DNA of 64,000 bases from assembly GCA_021739635.1 (NCBI GenBank), contig JAIPBH010000001.1, forward strand, positions 355,209 to 419,208. The letters run 5' to 3'. This document shows positions 19,601 to 27,825 of this stretch, piece by piece (position 1 is the stretch's first letter; every line of letters begins with the position of its first letter). The translations under genes were made by a program, and so were the position numbers. The notes beneath the pieces are model-generated. The model searched no databases and was not told the DNA's origin. It was given only the letters and a program-made list of their open reading frames with translations. Origin of the DNA: Flavobacteriaceae bacterium. Its GTDB lineage: Bacteria; Bacteroidota; Bacteroidia; Flavobacteriales; Flavobacteriaceae.

Positions 19601-20092
19601 GACCATTACTATGAAATTGAAGCCGGTATTGGCGTTCATAAATCACCAGAATTATATGGTGCATTTCCAACAGATCCATATTCACACACACCAGGAAATA
19701 AAGGTGCTCAACAACCAGGAATGACTGGTCAGGTTAAGGAAGATATTTTAAGCAGAATTGGTGAATTAGGTGTTTTTGTAGAGAAGGGATCAATATATTT
19801 CAAACCGAGATTGTTAAGAAAAAGTGAGTATTTAAAAGGTTTCAGCAACTTTGAATATACAGATGTTAACAAACAAAAACGAGTCATAGAATTAGAAAAA
19901 AACTCACTCTGTTTTGCATATTGCCAAATACCTGTTATATATAAATTAAGTCATCAAGATGGACTTAAAGTTTTATATAATGATGGTCAAGAAGTTGATT
20001 TTGAAAGTTTAAAGCTTGACAAAGCAACAAGCAAAAAGATGTTTGAAAGAACAGGAGAGATTCAACAAATAATCGCTTTTATAAAGTCATAA
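16634..20092 (+). CDS. GH149-like beta-1,3-oligoglucan phosphorylase
   Basis: The 1152-residue protein has no signal peptide and so is cytoplasmic. Its size and its (alpha/alpha)6-type catalytic segment match family GH149, a relative of GH94 that phosphorolyses beta-1,3-glucan chains to glucose 1-phosphate. The segment RPEWNDANNALVGNG holds the likely catalytic Asp 655, and DPWSYIGYWGDHQIIYLLKF before it is another conserved helical stretch of the family; the N-terminal third is the usual beta-sandwich domain. Bacterial GH149 enzymes have been reported in loci with GH16, GH17 and GH30, as here. The product would enter glycolysis through phosphoglucomutase with saving of one ATP. GH94 or GH161 are the alternatives; length and motif favour GH149. 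Confidence 0.78.
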   Translation: MSVKDMYIGNIKLQTTDKEITGEMVQFENENYYKISNSGEMRPFFMSIVSDSNHWMFISSNGGLSAGRKNSESSLFPYYTDDKITESAEITGSKTIMHIFKDGKTYLWEPFSNRNQGVYSITRNLYKNIYGNKVVFEEINHDLKVSFRYQWNSSDDYGFVKKSTLVNLDSSQTSITVLDGLQNILPSGVNSALQNASSNLVDAYKKCELESDSGIGVFALSAFIVDKAEPSEALKANIVWSLGNDNPTYLLSSLQLNNFRQGKTLTNEVDIKAEKGAYFTCCNIELNAQSEKQWMTIANVNQSISGVSYISNLIKTESNLEKLVQDDIDKGTSNLIKLVGSSDGLQKTEDSLTNTRHFANTLFNIMRGGIFDDDYNIEKQDFIKYIANANKKVLKKKEEILQDLPENFDLKFLKDLAENDDDKNFKRLCFEYLPLKFSRRHGDPSRPWNRFSINTRSEIDGSKILDYEGNWRDIFQNWEALVHSYPEFIESMIHKFLNATTFEGYNPYRVTKGGFDWEVIEEDDPWSYIGYWGDHQIIYLLKFLEFIENYYPNRLESQFNKDLFVYANVPYKIKSYQDIVINPKDTIDFDYHLNEEIFKKKAELGADGSLLRDKNFFIYKVNLIEKLLATVLAKVSNFIPEGGIWLNTQRPEWNDANNALVGNGVSMVTLYYLRRFLNFFEGIVSKADTNQIELSEELVVFFNRVVKALNKNQSILSGKVSNKDRKTVLDELGIAGSDYRLKIYKEGFVGNKESISKSDILSFITITLKYLDHSIEANKRADKLYHAYNIMTIDKDEVSISYLPVMLEGQVSALSSGYLSPKEALDLLDGLKSSALFRPDQYSYILYPNKELPRFDKKNNISAAKFEKSELLKQLVKEGNAQIVEKDVLGNYHFSGSFHNANSLKDALAGLPEETYQSLIKKDSKYLLDLFEETFDHKSFTGRSGTFFGYEGLGSIYWHMVSKLLLAVQENCLLAVNTNESDVIIGKLLDHYYEIEAGIGVHKSPELYGAFPTDPYSHTPGNKGAQQPGMTGQVKEDILSRIGELGVFVEKGSIYFKPRLLRKSEYLKGFSNFEYTDVNKQKRVIELEKNSLCFAYCQIPVIYKLSHQDGLKVLYNDGQEVDFESLKLDKATSKKMFERTGEIQQIIAFIKS

Positions 20093-20118
20093 AGTAGTAG
20101 CATAACAAAATAAGAACA

Positions 20119-21366
20119 ATGATTTCGATAAGACCTGTAATATTATGTTTTTTCTTCATGATTATCTTGTTTTCGTGTGCAGTTAAACCAAAAGAAAAAA
20201 TGCCGAAAACTGCATCTGAAATTTTAGGAAATCCCAATTATTTAGCTATTTCTTATGGCGGTTACCGGTATCAGGATCATAGCATTGAACCTACATTGCA
20301 AGAGCTAAAAGATGATATGAAACTCCTCCATGCTTTAGGGATTAGAATCGTTAGAACCTATAAAGTACATAAACCACAAGCTGAAAATCTTTTAAAAGCC
20401 ATAAGCGAATTAAAAAAGCAGGACCCAAGCTTTGAAATGTATGTCATGCTAGGAGCTTGGATTGATTGTAAAAATGCTTGGACAGACCAAGAGCCTATTC
20501 ATGATATAGAAAGTGAGGCCAACAAACCTCAAATGGAAAAAGTTGTGGCATTGGCCAATCAATATCCAGATATCGTAAAGGTAATTGCTGTGGGTAATGA
20601 AGCTATGGTAAAATGGGCAGCGAGTTACTATGTAGAGCCATATATTATTCTAAAATGGGTTAATTATCTTCAAGATTTAAAGGAAAAAGGAGAATTATCG
20701 AAAGATTTGTGGGTAACAAGTTCAGATAATTTTGCATCTTGGGGCGGTGGCGGACCAGAATACCACGTAAACGATTTAAACAAATTAATTAAAGCGGTAG
20801 ATTTTCTTTCCGTTCATACCTATCCTATGCACGACACGCATTATCAGCCAGATTTTTGGTTAAATCCAGAAGGGTTGGAGGGCAAAACCGATATGGAAAA
20901 GATTGAAATTTTAATGTTGAGAGCAAAGAAATATGCTATGATGCAGTACGAAAATGTAAAGAAATACATGGAAAGTCTTGGTGTTAGTAAACCAATTCAT
21001 ATTGGAGAGACAGGATGGGCTAGTATGTCTTCAGGATTTTATGGAGCTGACGGATCAAAAGCCTGCGATGAGTATAAAGAAGCTCTTTATTACAAACACA
21101 TGAGAGATTGGACTAACGAAGCGGGAATGTCTTGTTTTTATTTTGAAGGATTTGACGAACCCTGGAAAGGTGGCGATAATACTGGGAATTCTGAAAAGCA
21201 TTTTGGATTATTCACCGTAGAAGGAAAAGCAAAATATGTACTTTGGAATATGGTTGATAAAGGTGTCTTTAAAGGTTTAACCAGAAACGGAAACCCAATA
21301 ATTAAAACATATAATGGAGATAAAAACACCTTAATGAAGGATGTTTTATTACTACCAATAAAATAA
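20119..21366 (+). CDS. GH17 beta-1,3-glucanase-like lipoprotein
   Basis: GH17 enzymes are retaining clan GH-A beta-1,3-glucan hydrolases or transglycosylases. The 415-residue protein carries a lipoprotein signal (MIILFSC), so it acts outside the cytoplasm, unlike the later GH17 proteins of this locus. The catalytic pair is visible as AVGNEAM (acid/base Glu 161) and IGETGWAS (nucleophile Glu 297). A long segment between, with VHTYPMHD, matches the family. It follows the phosphorylase after 26 bases and precedes the transporter fusion after 75. Likely role: cutting imported laminari-oligosaccharides in the periplasm to a size that the inner-membrane transporters accept. Confidence 0.85.
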   Translation: MISIRPVILCFFFMIILFSCAVKPKEKMPKTASEILGNPNYLAISYGGYRYQDHSIEPTLQELKDDMKLLHALGIRIVRTYKVHKPQAENLLKAISELKKQDPSFEMYVMLGAWIDCKNAWTDQEPIHDIESEANKPQMEKVVALANQYPDIVKVIAVGNEAMVKWAASYYVEPYIILKWVNYLQDLKEKGELSKDLWVTSSDNFASWGGGGPEYHVNDLNKLIKAVDFLSVHTYPMHDTHYQPDFWLNPEGLEGKTDMEKIEILMLRAKKYAMMQYENVKKYMESLGVSKPIHIGETGWASMSSGFYGADGSKACDEYKEALYYKHMRDWTNEAGMSCFYFEGFDEPWKGGDNTGNSEKHFGLFTVEGKAKYVLWNMVDKGVFKGLTRNGNPIIKTYNGDKNTLMKDVLLLPIK

Positions 21367-21441
21367 AAAACATCATTAAAAAATGTATAAATAAGCATTA
21401 AATAATAACAAGCAACTAATTAACAAACTAAAACTAAACAA

Positions 21442-23811
21442 ATGTCAAACAACAAAACAATTTCTAAACATAAGGTGCCAATGGGTCAGAAAATAGCCTT
21501 TGGTTTAGGTATGTTAGCCAATCAAATGTTTCCTGCTGCCCTAGGGATTTTTATGGTTGTTCTTGTACAAAATTTAGGTTTTCCAACCTGGATGTGGGGA
21601 ATTTTATTTTTCTTACCTCGTGTATTCGACTCCATTACTGATCCTATTATGGGGTTTATTTCAGACAATACAAAATCTGTTTGGGGAAGACGAAGACATT
21701 ATGTGTTTATAGGGGCTATTATCATGGGTATTTCATTTTCATTAATGTGGCAATTGTATAAAGTAGATGGGATATCTTATAATTTCACATATTTCCTATT
21801 ATGGTCACTAGTATTTTATTTAGGTCTTACCATTTTTAGCGTGCCTTATGTAGCTATGGGATATGAAATGAGTGACGATTTTCATGAGCGTACAAGTATT
21901 ATGGCTATTGCACAATGGATAGGACAATGGGCTTGGGTAATTGCACCTTGGTTTTGGGTGGTTATGTATGATCCTTCTTGGTTTGAAAGTGCAGATGTTG
22001 CTACAAGAACGCTGGCTATATGGGTAGGAGTTATTTGTGCAATTTTAGCCATGATTCCATCTATATTTATTACAAGTAAATCTACTAAAAATGATAGCAG
22101 TCTAACTCCTTTAACCCTTAAAACTATAGGAAGCAGTATGAAGGGAATTATTATTGGCTTTAAAGAAGCTTTTGGGTATGAAGAGTTTAGAAAATTATGT
22201 TTTTCTACATTTTTAATTTTTAATGCTTTTAATACGGTTGCAGGTTTTTCTTTCTTTATTGTTGTTTATTATTTATTTAATGGTGATACGGCTAGTGCAG
22301 GAATTTGGCCTACGCTTTTAGGAAGTGTTGGGGCATTAGCAACTACATTTATAGTAATACCAATTGTTGCATGGATGTCTAAAAAAATGGGTAAAAAGAA
22401 TGCTTTTTTACTGTCTCAAGGGATATCTGTGATTGGTTATTTAATGCTTTGGTTTTTATTTATTCCAGGAAAACCATATATGTTTTTGTTTGCCTTACCT
22501 TTTTTCTCTTTCGGTATTGGAAGTTTATTTACTCTTATGATGTCTATGACTGCAGATGTTTGTGATATTGATGAATTGGCAACAGGTAAAAGACGAGAAG
22601 GTATTTTTGGAGCTATTTACTGGTGGATGGTAAAGTTTGGCTTTGCTGTTGCAGGATTGCTAACTGGTGCTATCATGACTTTAGTAGGGTTTGTTCCTGA
22701 TGCCGTAAATTCAGAGGCTTCAATTACTGGTTTAAGATTATTTTATTCAGGTTTACCTATAGTTGGAACTCTTGCAGCTATGTTTATTATGCGTAATTAT
22801 GATTTAACAGAAGAAAGAGCCAATCAAATTACTAAAGAATTACAAAAAAGAAAAGCATTTAAACCTTCTGGTTATGCTAATATGAAGTTGCTTTCTGAAA
22901 TTGATATTGATACTGTTTCTGAAAAAGAACTAAAAGAAAAATTCCCACAACTTTTCTCTACTAAATTAGATTTTTCTTCCTTATCAAATCAAGATATTCA
23001 AACAGAGTTTACCAATGTGTTTCAAAAAGGCATGTCTGGTATTTGTTTTAGTGCTTATAAAAGTGGGCAAGAACCTGGCGACTTGATTACTGAAGAGCAA
23101 ATACGAAAAAGATTAGAAGTTCTTAAACCACATACACAATGGATAAGGGTTTTTTCATGTACAAGCGGACATGAAAAAATCCCAAAAATCGCTAAAGAAA
23201 TGGGATTAAAAACCATGGTAGGTGCATGGTTGGATAACGACATTGAGAAGAATCATTTGGAAATTCAAGCCCTGATAAAATTAATTAAAGAAGATCTTGT
23301 GGATGTTGCCGCAGTTGGAAATGAAGTGCTTTACAGAGGTGAATTAAATGAAGATACTATTATAAATTATATTAACCAGATTAAAAAAGCATCAAAAAGT
23401 ATACCAGTTGGCTATGTAGATGCTTATTATGAATTTACCAACAGACCTAAATTAGTAGCGGCATGTGATGTTGTTCTTGTAAACTGTTATCCGTTTTGGG
23501 AAGGTGCTGATATAAAAATTTCAGGATTCTATCTTCAGAAAATGTATCGTAAAACAGTAGAAGCTGCTCAAGGTAAAAAGGTTATTATTGCAGAAACAGG
23601 TTGGCCTAGTAAGGGTGAAATAACTGGTGCAGCTGAGCCTTCAAAAGTTAATGTAATGACTTATTATATTAAAGCGCAATTATGGGCTGAAAATGAAAAC
23701 GTGGACGTATTTTATTTCTCCTCATTTGATGAGTCATGGAAAATACATTCAGAAGGATGGGCAGGAACCTCTTGGGGTTTATGGGATACCAATGAAAATT
23801 TTAAATATTAA
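21442..23811 (+). CDS. GPH-family sugar:cation symporter fused to a cytoplasmic GH17 domain
   Basis: The first 450 residues are a complete twelve-helix GPH (glycoside-pentoside-hexuronide) transporter with the family signature FDSITDPIMGFISD followed by GRRRHYV, and CDIDELATGKRREG late in the domain. After a charged linker (about 456-525) comes a GH17 domain from about 528 to 789 with AVGNEVLYRG (acid/base Glu 628) and IAETGWPSKG (nucleophile Glu 718). The single frame is open throughout with no stop or repeat at the junction, so this is a real fusion. Both ends of GPH proteins are cytoplasmic, which places the GH17 domain on the inner face of the membrane. Its GH17 part closely resembles the next gene's product. 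I infer import coupled to immediate hydrolysis or transfer. Confidence 0.88.
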   Translation: MSNNKTISKHKVPMGQKIAFGLGMLANQMFPAALGIFMVVLVQNLGFPTWMWGILFFLPRVFDSITDPIMGFISDNTKSVWGRRRHYVFIGAIIMGISFSLMWQLYKVDGISYNFTYFLLWSLVFYLGLTIFSVPYVAMGYEMSDDFHERTSIMAIAQWIGQWAWVIAPWFWVVMYDPSWFESADVATRTLAIWVGVICAILAMIPSIFITSKSTKNDSSLTPLTLKTIGSSMKGIIIGFKEAFGYEEFRKLCFSTFLIFNAFNTVAGFSFFIVVYYLFNGDTASAGIWPTLLGSVGALATTFIVIPIVAWMSKKMGKKNAFLLSQGISVIGYLMLWFLFIPGKPYMFLFALPFFSFGIGSLFTLMMSMTADVCDIDELATGKRREGIFGAIYWWMVKFGFAVAGLLTGAIMTLVGFVPDAVNSEASITGLRLFYSGLPIVGTLAAMFIMRNYDLTEERANQITKELQKRKAFKPSGYANMKLLSEIDIDTVSEKELKEKFPQLFSTKLDFSSLSNQDIQTEFTNVFQKGMSGICFSAYKSGQEPGDLITEEQIRKRLEVLKPHTQWIRVFSCTSGHEKIPKIAKEMGLKTMVGAWLDNDIEKNHLEIQALIKLIKEDLVDVAAVGNEVLYRGELNEDTIINYINQIKKASKSIPVGYVDAYYEFTNRPKLVAACDVVLVNCYPFWEGADIKISGFYLQKMYRKTVEAAQGKKVIIAETGWPSKGEITGAAEPSKVNVMTYYIKAQLWAENENVDVFYFSSFDESWKIHSEGWAGTSWGLWDTNENFKY

Positions 23812-23835
23812 ACTAAACACTTAAAATATATAACA

Positions 23836-24744
23836 ATGTCATATAGAAGAGAATATCATTCTACCATAGAAGGCACAGATTACAAAGAAAATGTTGGAGT
23901 TAACTTTAGTAAACTTTCAACAAAAAAATTAGAAAATCTTTGGAGAGAAACTCTAGAAAAAGGCATGCATGGCTTATGTTTTAGCATGTATGAAGATGGT
24001 CAAAAACCTGGCGATATTATTACAGAAGCGCAGGTAGTAAGAAGAATGAAAATTATAAAACCCTATACAAAATGGGTGCGCTCTTTTTCTTGTGTTGAGG
24101 GCAACGAACATATTCCCAGAGTTGCACATAAACATGGTCTTAAAACATTAGTAGGTGCGTGGTTGGGAGATGATCTTGAAATGAATGAAGCAGAAATTGA
24201 AGGTCTTATCGTATTAGCAAAAGAAGGTTGTGTAGATATTGCCGCTGTAGGTAATGAAGTGATGTATAGAAAAGATTTAACAGAAGACCAATTATTAGAA
24301 TACATCAATCGTGTTAAAGAAGCCTTGCCAGGTATTCCTGTTGGGTATGTTGATGCTTATTATGAGTTTTCACACAGACCAAGAATAACAGAAGCTTGTG
24401 ATGTTATTTTAGCCAATTGTTATCCATATTGGGAAGGATGTAGTATAGAATATTCTTTAAACCATATGCAACAAATGTATTATCAGGCTTTAGATGCAGG
24501 ACGTGGTAAAAAAGTGATTATTACTGAAACTGGTTGGCCAAGTGAAGGTGGAAGTTTAAGAGGTGCCGTATCATCTGCAGAAAATGCCATAAAATATTTT
24601 ATTAATTCTCAAGTTTGGTCATCTAAAAGTAATATTGACATGTTTTATTTTTCATCATTTGATGAGTCATGGAAAGTTGGTGCCGAAGGTGATGTAGGAG
24701 CATATTGGGGACTTTGGGATAAACATGAAAAACTAAAATTTTAA
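23836..24744 (+). CDS. Cytoplasmic GH17 enzyme, paralogue of the fused domain
   Basis: This 302-residue protein has no signal peptide or membrane segment. It aligns over its length with the C-terminal part of the preceding transporter fusion, sharing segments such as GYVDAYYEF, RVFSC/RSFSC, and FYFSSFDESWK. The catalytic residues are seen as AVGNEVMYR (Glu 141) and ITETGWPSEG (Glu 231). It lies 25 bases after the fusion gene. The pair probably arose by tandem duplication with one copy joined to the transporter. Role: hydrolysis or transglycosylation of imported beta-1,3-gluco-oligosaccharides in the cytoplasm, alongside the phosphorylase. Confidence 0.85.
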   Translation: MSYRREYHSTIEGTDYKENVGVNFSKLSTKKLENLWRETLEKGMHGLCFSMYEDGQKPGDIITEAQVVRRMKIIKPYTKWVRSFSCVEGNEHIPRVAHKHGLKTLVGAWLGDDLEMNEAEIEGLIVLAKEGCVDIAAVGNEVMYRKDLTEDQLLEYINRVKEALPGIPVGYVDAYYEFSHRPRITEACDVILANCYPYWEGCSIEYSLNHMQQMYYQALDAGRGKKVIITETGWPSEGGSLRGAVSSAENAIKYFINSQVWSSKSNIDMFYFSSFDESWKVGAEGDVGAYWGLWDKHEKLKF

Positions 24745-24769
24745 AAATTATTAAGAGAAGTATTTGTAG

Positions 24770-25702
24770 ATGAACTTAACCAAGAAATTAAACCTTCCTT
24801 TTGCCAATGCTATTTGCTATTCAGGCTTTAGAGAAGGTCAACAACCTGGAGGAATTGTTCCAAATTATGAAGAGATTAAAGAAGATCTTTTAATACTTCA
24901 AGGACAATGGAAGTATTTACGTCTTTATGATTGCGATAAACACGCAGAAATTGTTTTAGATGTTATAGAAAAAGAAGGTTTTGATTTTAAAATCATGCTT
25001 GGTGCTTACATCGTAGCTGAAATGAATAACTTTGGTTGTCCATGGGGCGGAACTCATAGTAAAGAACAACTCGAAAAAAATGTAGAAATAAACATTAAAC
25101 AGATTGATAAACTTATAGTGTTAGCTAATAGATATCCTGATATTATAATTGCTTTATCAGCAGGAAACGAAGCTTGTGTAGATTGGACAGACCATTATGT
25201 GCCGGTTAAAAGCGTTATTTCATATGTAAAACGCATTAAAAAAGGGGCTAAACAACCTGTAACTTTTTGTGAAAATTATGTGCCTTGGTTAGACAAGTTA
25301 AAAGATTTAGTTAAAGAAATAGATTTTATTTCCATTCATACCTATCCAGTTTGGGAATATAAACACATACACGATGCATTAGAATACACTAAAGATAATT
25401 ATTATGCAGTGGCAAATAAATATCCAAATGTACCTGTAGTTATTACTGAAGCTGGTTGGGCAACTAATTCAAACGGTAGAGGTATTGATCCACAAAATGT
25501 GAGCGAAGAAAATCAAGAGATATATTATCATGATTTGGTAAATTGGAGTCAAAAAGAAGACATACTCACGTTTGTTTTTGAAGCTTTTGATGAACCTTGG
25601 AAAGGCTCACCAGAACCCTTAGAACCAGAAAAACATTGGGGATTATTTAAAGTTGATAGAACACCTAAATTGGTTATGAGAGAACTATACGCTAACAAAT
25701 AA
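24770..25702 (+). CDS. Cytoplasmic GH17-like enzyme, divergent paralogue
   Basis: This 310-residue protein starts at an ATG 25 bases after the previous stop and has no export signal. GH17-type catalytic segments are SAGNEACVDW (Glu 134) and ITEAGWATNS (Glu 227); the usual ETGW is EAGW here. Its pattern is nearer to the lipoprotein GH17 at 20119 (shared ISIHTYPVWE/SVHTYPMHD, FEAFDEPWKG) than to the gene just before, so two GH17 subgroups coexist in the locus. It is the last gene before a strong terminator. Likely substrate: short beta-1,3-gluco-oligosaccharides. Differences in the two groups may reflect different chain length or hydrolysis versus transfer. Confidence 0.82.
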   Translation: MNLTKKLNLPFANAICYSGFREGQQPGGIVPNYEEIKEDLLILQGQWKYLRLYDCDKHAEIVLDVIEKEGFDFKIMLGAYIVAEMNNFGCPWGGTHSKEQLEKNVEINIKQIDKLIVLANRYPDIIIALSAGNEACVDWTDHYVPVKSVISYVKRIKKGAKQPVTFCENYVPWLDKLKDLVKEIDFISIHTYPVWEYKHIHDALEYTKDNYYAVANKYPNVPVVITEAGWATNSNGRGIDPQNVSEENQEIYYHDLVNWSQKEDILTFVFEAFDEPWKGSPEPLEPEKHWGLFKVDRTPKLVMRELYANK

Positions 25703-25761
25703 TTTTTTATAGTTATCTCCTAACTAGATTTTTTAACTAGTGGTTAATAGCATTAAACTTT

Positions 25762-25804
25762 AAAAACAGCAATTACAAAATTTTGTAATTGCTGTTTTTT
25801 GTTT
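25762..25804. terminator. Strong palindromic terminator at the end of the GH30-GH17 operon
   Basis: A perfect 38-base palindrome (25762-25799) has a core stem of CAGCAATTAC pairing with GTAATTGCTG, A-run before and T-run after. It can end transcription in either direction. Confidence 0.88.
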
Positions 25805-25941
25805 TTAAGAAGTTAGTTTTAAATCAATTTAAAACTAACCAACAAAATTATATATAAAAAGCTGTTAGCCTTTTTAGTGTGGTTACTTTGCTCATAATTA
25901 GTTGTTTATTACATAATTATAACCACTACAAGCTTTAAAAG

Positions 25942-25962
25942 ACCTATACATTACCACAACAT
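25942..25962 (+). promoter_or_regulatory. Repeated upstream element A, copy 2 (candidate operator)
   Basis: This copy of the core CCTATACANTACCACAACA differs from 5645-5665 at one base and lies 241 bases before the start codon at 26183, against 246 for copy 1. The surrounding sequence is otherwise unlike copy 1, so the match is not simply a large duplication. The 480-base gap 25703-26182 holds this, the terminator and element B; no reading frame is seen in it. Confidence 0.6.
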
Positions 25963-26075
25963 TTTATTAAAATTTATTTTAAACAATTACATTATTTTAG
26001 TATTAACTTATTTTTCGTCGATAAAATACAATTCAAATCGCTGAACCGTCAAATTCATTATAATTACAACTTTTT

Positions 26076-26102
26076 TTGTTATGTATGTTTTTTGTGCAGG
26101 TT
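26076..26102 (+). promoter_or_regulatory. Repeated upstream element B, copy 2
   Basis: GTTATGTATGTTTTTTGT followed by GCAGG and a T-rich run repeats the sequence at 5754-5780. It lies 107 bases before the start codon at 26183. Confidence 0.55.
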
Positions 26103-26182
26103 GTTTTTGAGTATTCTATAATAATGTTATTGTATTTTTATGAATATCGAAACAATCAATTTAACTAATTAAACAATTTATT

Positions 26183-27799
26183 ATGATGAAAAAAATTACT
26201 TTACTATTTATTATGCTAACTGCATATTTTGGATATGCACAACCAACAAATAATGCTCCCGTACCTGTAAAAGATGCAGTTGATGTTATATCTATCTACA
26301 GTGGGGCATACACAGACATAGCTACCAATTATAATCCATTTTGGGGTCAATCAGGTGCAGTTAACACAACCTATGATCCTGGTACTGGAGATTTGGTAAT
26401 GGCATATACTAATTTTAATTACCAAGGGACAGATTTAACAACAATTAATGCTGCTGGAATGGAATTTTTACATGTTGATCTTTGGACAGCAGCAGACCCA
26501 GGAGTAAGTGTAATAAAGGTAAGTCCAATTAATAATGGAACAGGTGCAGGAGAAGTACTTGTAACTATTAATCATACTGCTGGAACTTGGACAAGTGTTG
26601 ATATTCCTAAATCAAGTTTTACAGGAATGACATGGGATAGTGTTTTTCAGCTTAAAATCGCTGCAAATGGTGCTGGAAGTGCTACACCTATTGATATATA
26701 TTTAGATAATATTTATTTTTGGAAATCAGCTTTAGATCCTGCTGCGGATGCTACTTTAAGCGACTTGCAGGTAGAAGGAGCAACTATTAACGGTTTTGCA
26801 TCAGCATCAACGACTTATACTTATTATGTGCCAACAGGAACAGTTACTGTGCCACAAATTACATCTGCTACTACAACTCAAGCTGGGGCTTCTGCTATAA
26901 TTACGCAAGCATCAGGTATTCCTGGGTCTGCTGCGGTAGAAGTTACTTCTAGTGATTTATCAACTACTAAAACTTATACTGTAAATATAGTTGCGGTTGG
27001 GCCAGCAACTGCAGGACCAATACAACCAGCAAGAGCTGTTGCTGATGTAGTATCTGTATTTAGCGATGAATATACTAATGTAACTCCATCTGGATTAGAG
27101 ACATTTGGTAGTGCAACTTATACAAACTTTACGATAGCAAATACTGATGACACTAGACGTCTTACTGCAACTGCTAATGGTGAAGGTATGCAATATTTAT
27201 TTTTAGGTGGCGCACCTTTAGATTTAACAAGCTTTACCAATATGCATATTGATTTTTATGTAGAAGGAGCTGTTCAAGTTAGTCAAGAATTACAGGTTTT
27301 TCTTCATAACTTTTCTGCTTGGCCTAGTGGTGCTGGTAGTACTAAATTATTTAAGAATTTTGATGTAAATACCATTGGGTCTGGTGCATGGTACACTGTT
27401 GATCTTGCATTAGATACTTTTAATGATACACCTTTAACAAGAGATAAAATTTCGTTAATTCAGATTGTTGTTAATGGTGGTGCAGGTGTTCCAGCATTTG
27501 GTCCTGTATATATTGATAATATCTATTTCCATAAAGGAACTACTTTAGCTACTAAAAATTTCGAAATAGCTGGTCTTAATGTTTACCCTAACCCAGCTCA
27601 AGATAGCTGGACGGTTAAAACACAAAATATTAAAATGTCTTCTATTGAAGTATTTGATATTTTAGGTAAAAACGTAATCTCTTTAAAACCTGAAACTACT
27701 GAAGCTACTATTAATGCTTCTCAACTTAAATCAGGATTATATTTTGCTAAAATCAATACTGCTAATGGTTCTACTAGCTTAAAACTAGTTAAAGAATAA
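26183..27799 (+). CDS. T9SS-secreted protein with two carbohydrate-binding-like modules
   Basis: The 538-residue protein has a Sec signal peptide (about 1-20, ending YAQ) and a C-terminal type A T9SS sorting domain (about 460-538) with VYPNPAQD and GLYFAKI, so it is exported to the surface or medium. Two related beta-sandwich modules begin ISIYSGAYTD and VSVFSDEYTN; they resemble the C-terminal module of the lipoprotein at 9069. Between them at about 195-275 is a cadherin-like or Ig-like domain. No catalytic motif is recognised. It shares both upstream elements with the first gene of the locus and is closed by its own terminator. Likely role: binding beta-glucan outside the cell. ATG at 26186 is an equal alternative start. 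Confidence 0.75.
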   Translation: MMKKITLLFIMLTAYFGYAQPTNNAPVPVKDAVDVISIYSGAYTDIATNYNPFWGQSGAVNTTYDPGTGDLVMAYTNFNYQGTDLTTINAAGMEFLHVDLWTAADPGVSVIKVSPINNGTGAGEVLVTINHTAGTWTSVDIPKSSFTGMTWDSVFQLKIAANGAGSATPIDIYLDNIYFWKSALDPAADATLSDLQVEGATINGFASASTTYTYYVPTGTVTVPQITSATTTQAGASAIITQASGIPGSAAVEVTSSDLSTTKTYTVNIVAVGPATAGPIQPARAVADVVSVFSDEYTNVTPSGLETFGSATYTNFTIANTDDTRRLTATANGEGMQYLFLGGAPLDLTSFTNMHIDFYVEGAVQVSQELQVFLHNFSAWPSGAGSTKLFKNFDVNTIGSGAWYTVDLALDTFNDTPLTRDKISLIQIVVNGGAGVPAFGPVYIDNIYFHKGTTLATKNFEIAGLNVYPNPAQDSWTVKTQNIKMSSIEVFDILGKNVISLKPETTEATINASQLKSGLYFAKINTANGSTSLKLVKE

Positions 27800-27825
27800 G
27801 CAGAAGGTATTGTTTAAATTATTAT

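Noticed and set aside
25879-25926. Seven-base inverted repeat GTGGTTA / TAACCAC with a 34-base spacer
   Set aside because: Too short and too far apart to be more than chance in AT-rich sequence.
2818-27799. Classical polysaccharide utilisation locus with SusC/SusD
   Set aside because: No TonB-dependent receptor and no SusD-like lipoprotein are encoded anywhere in the locus.
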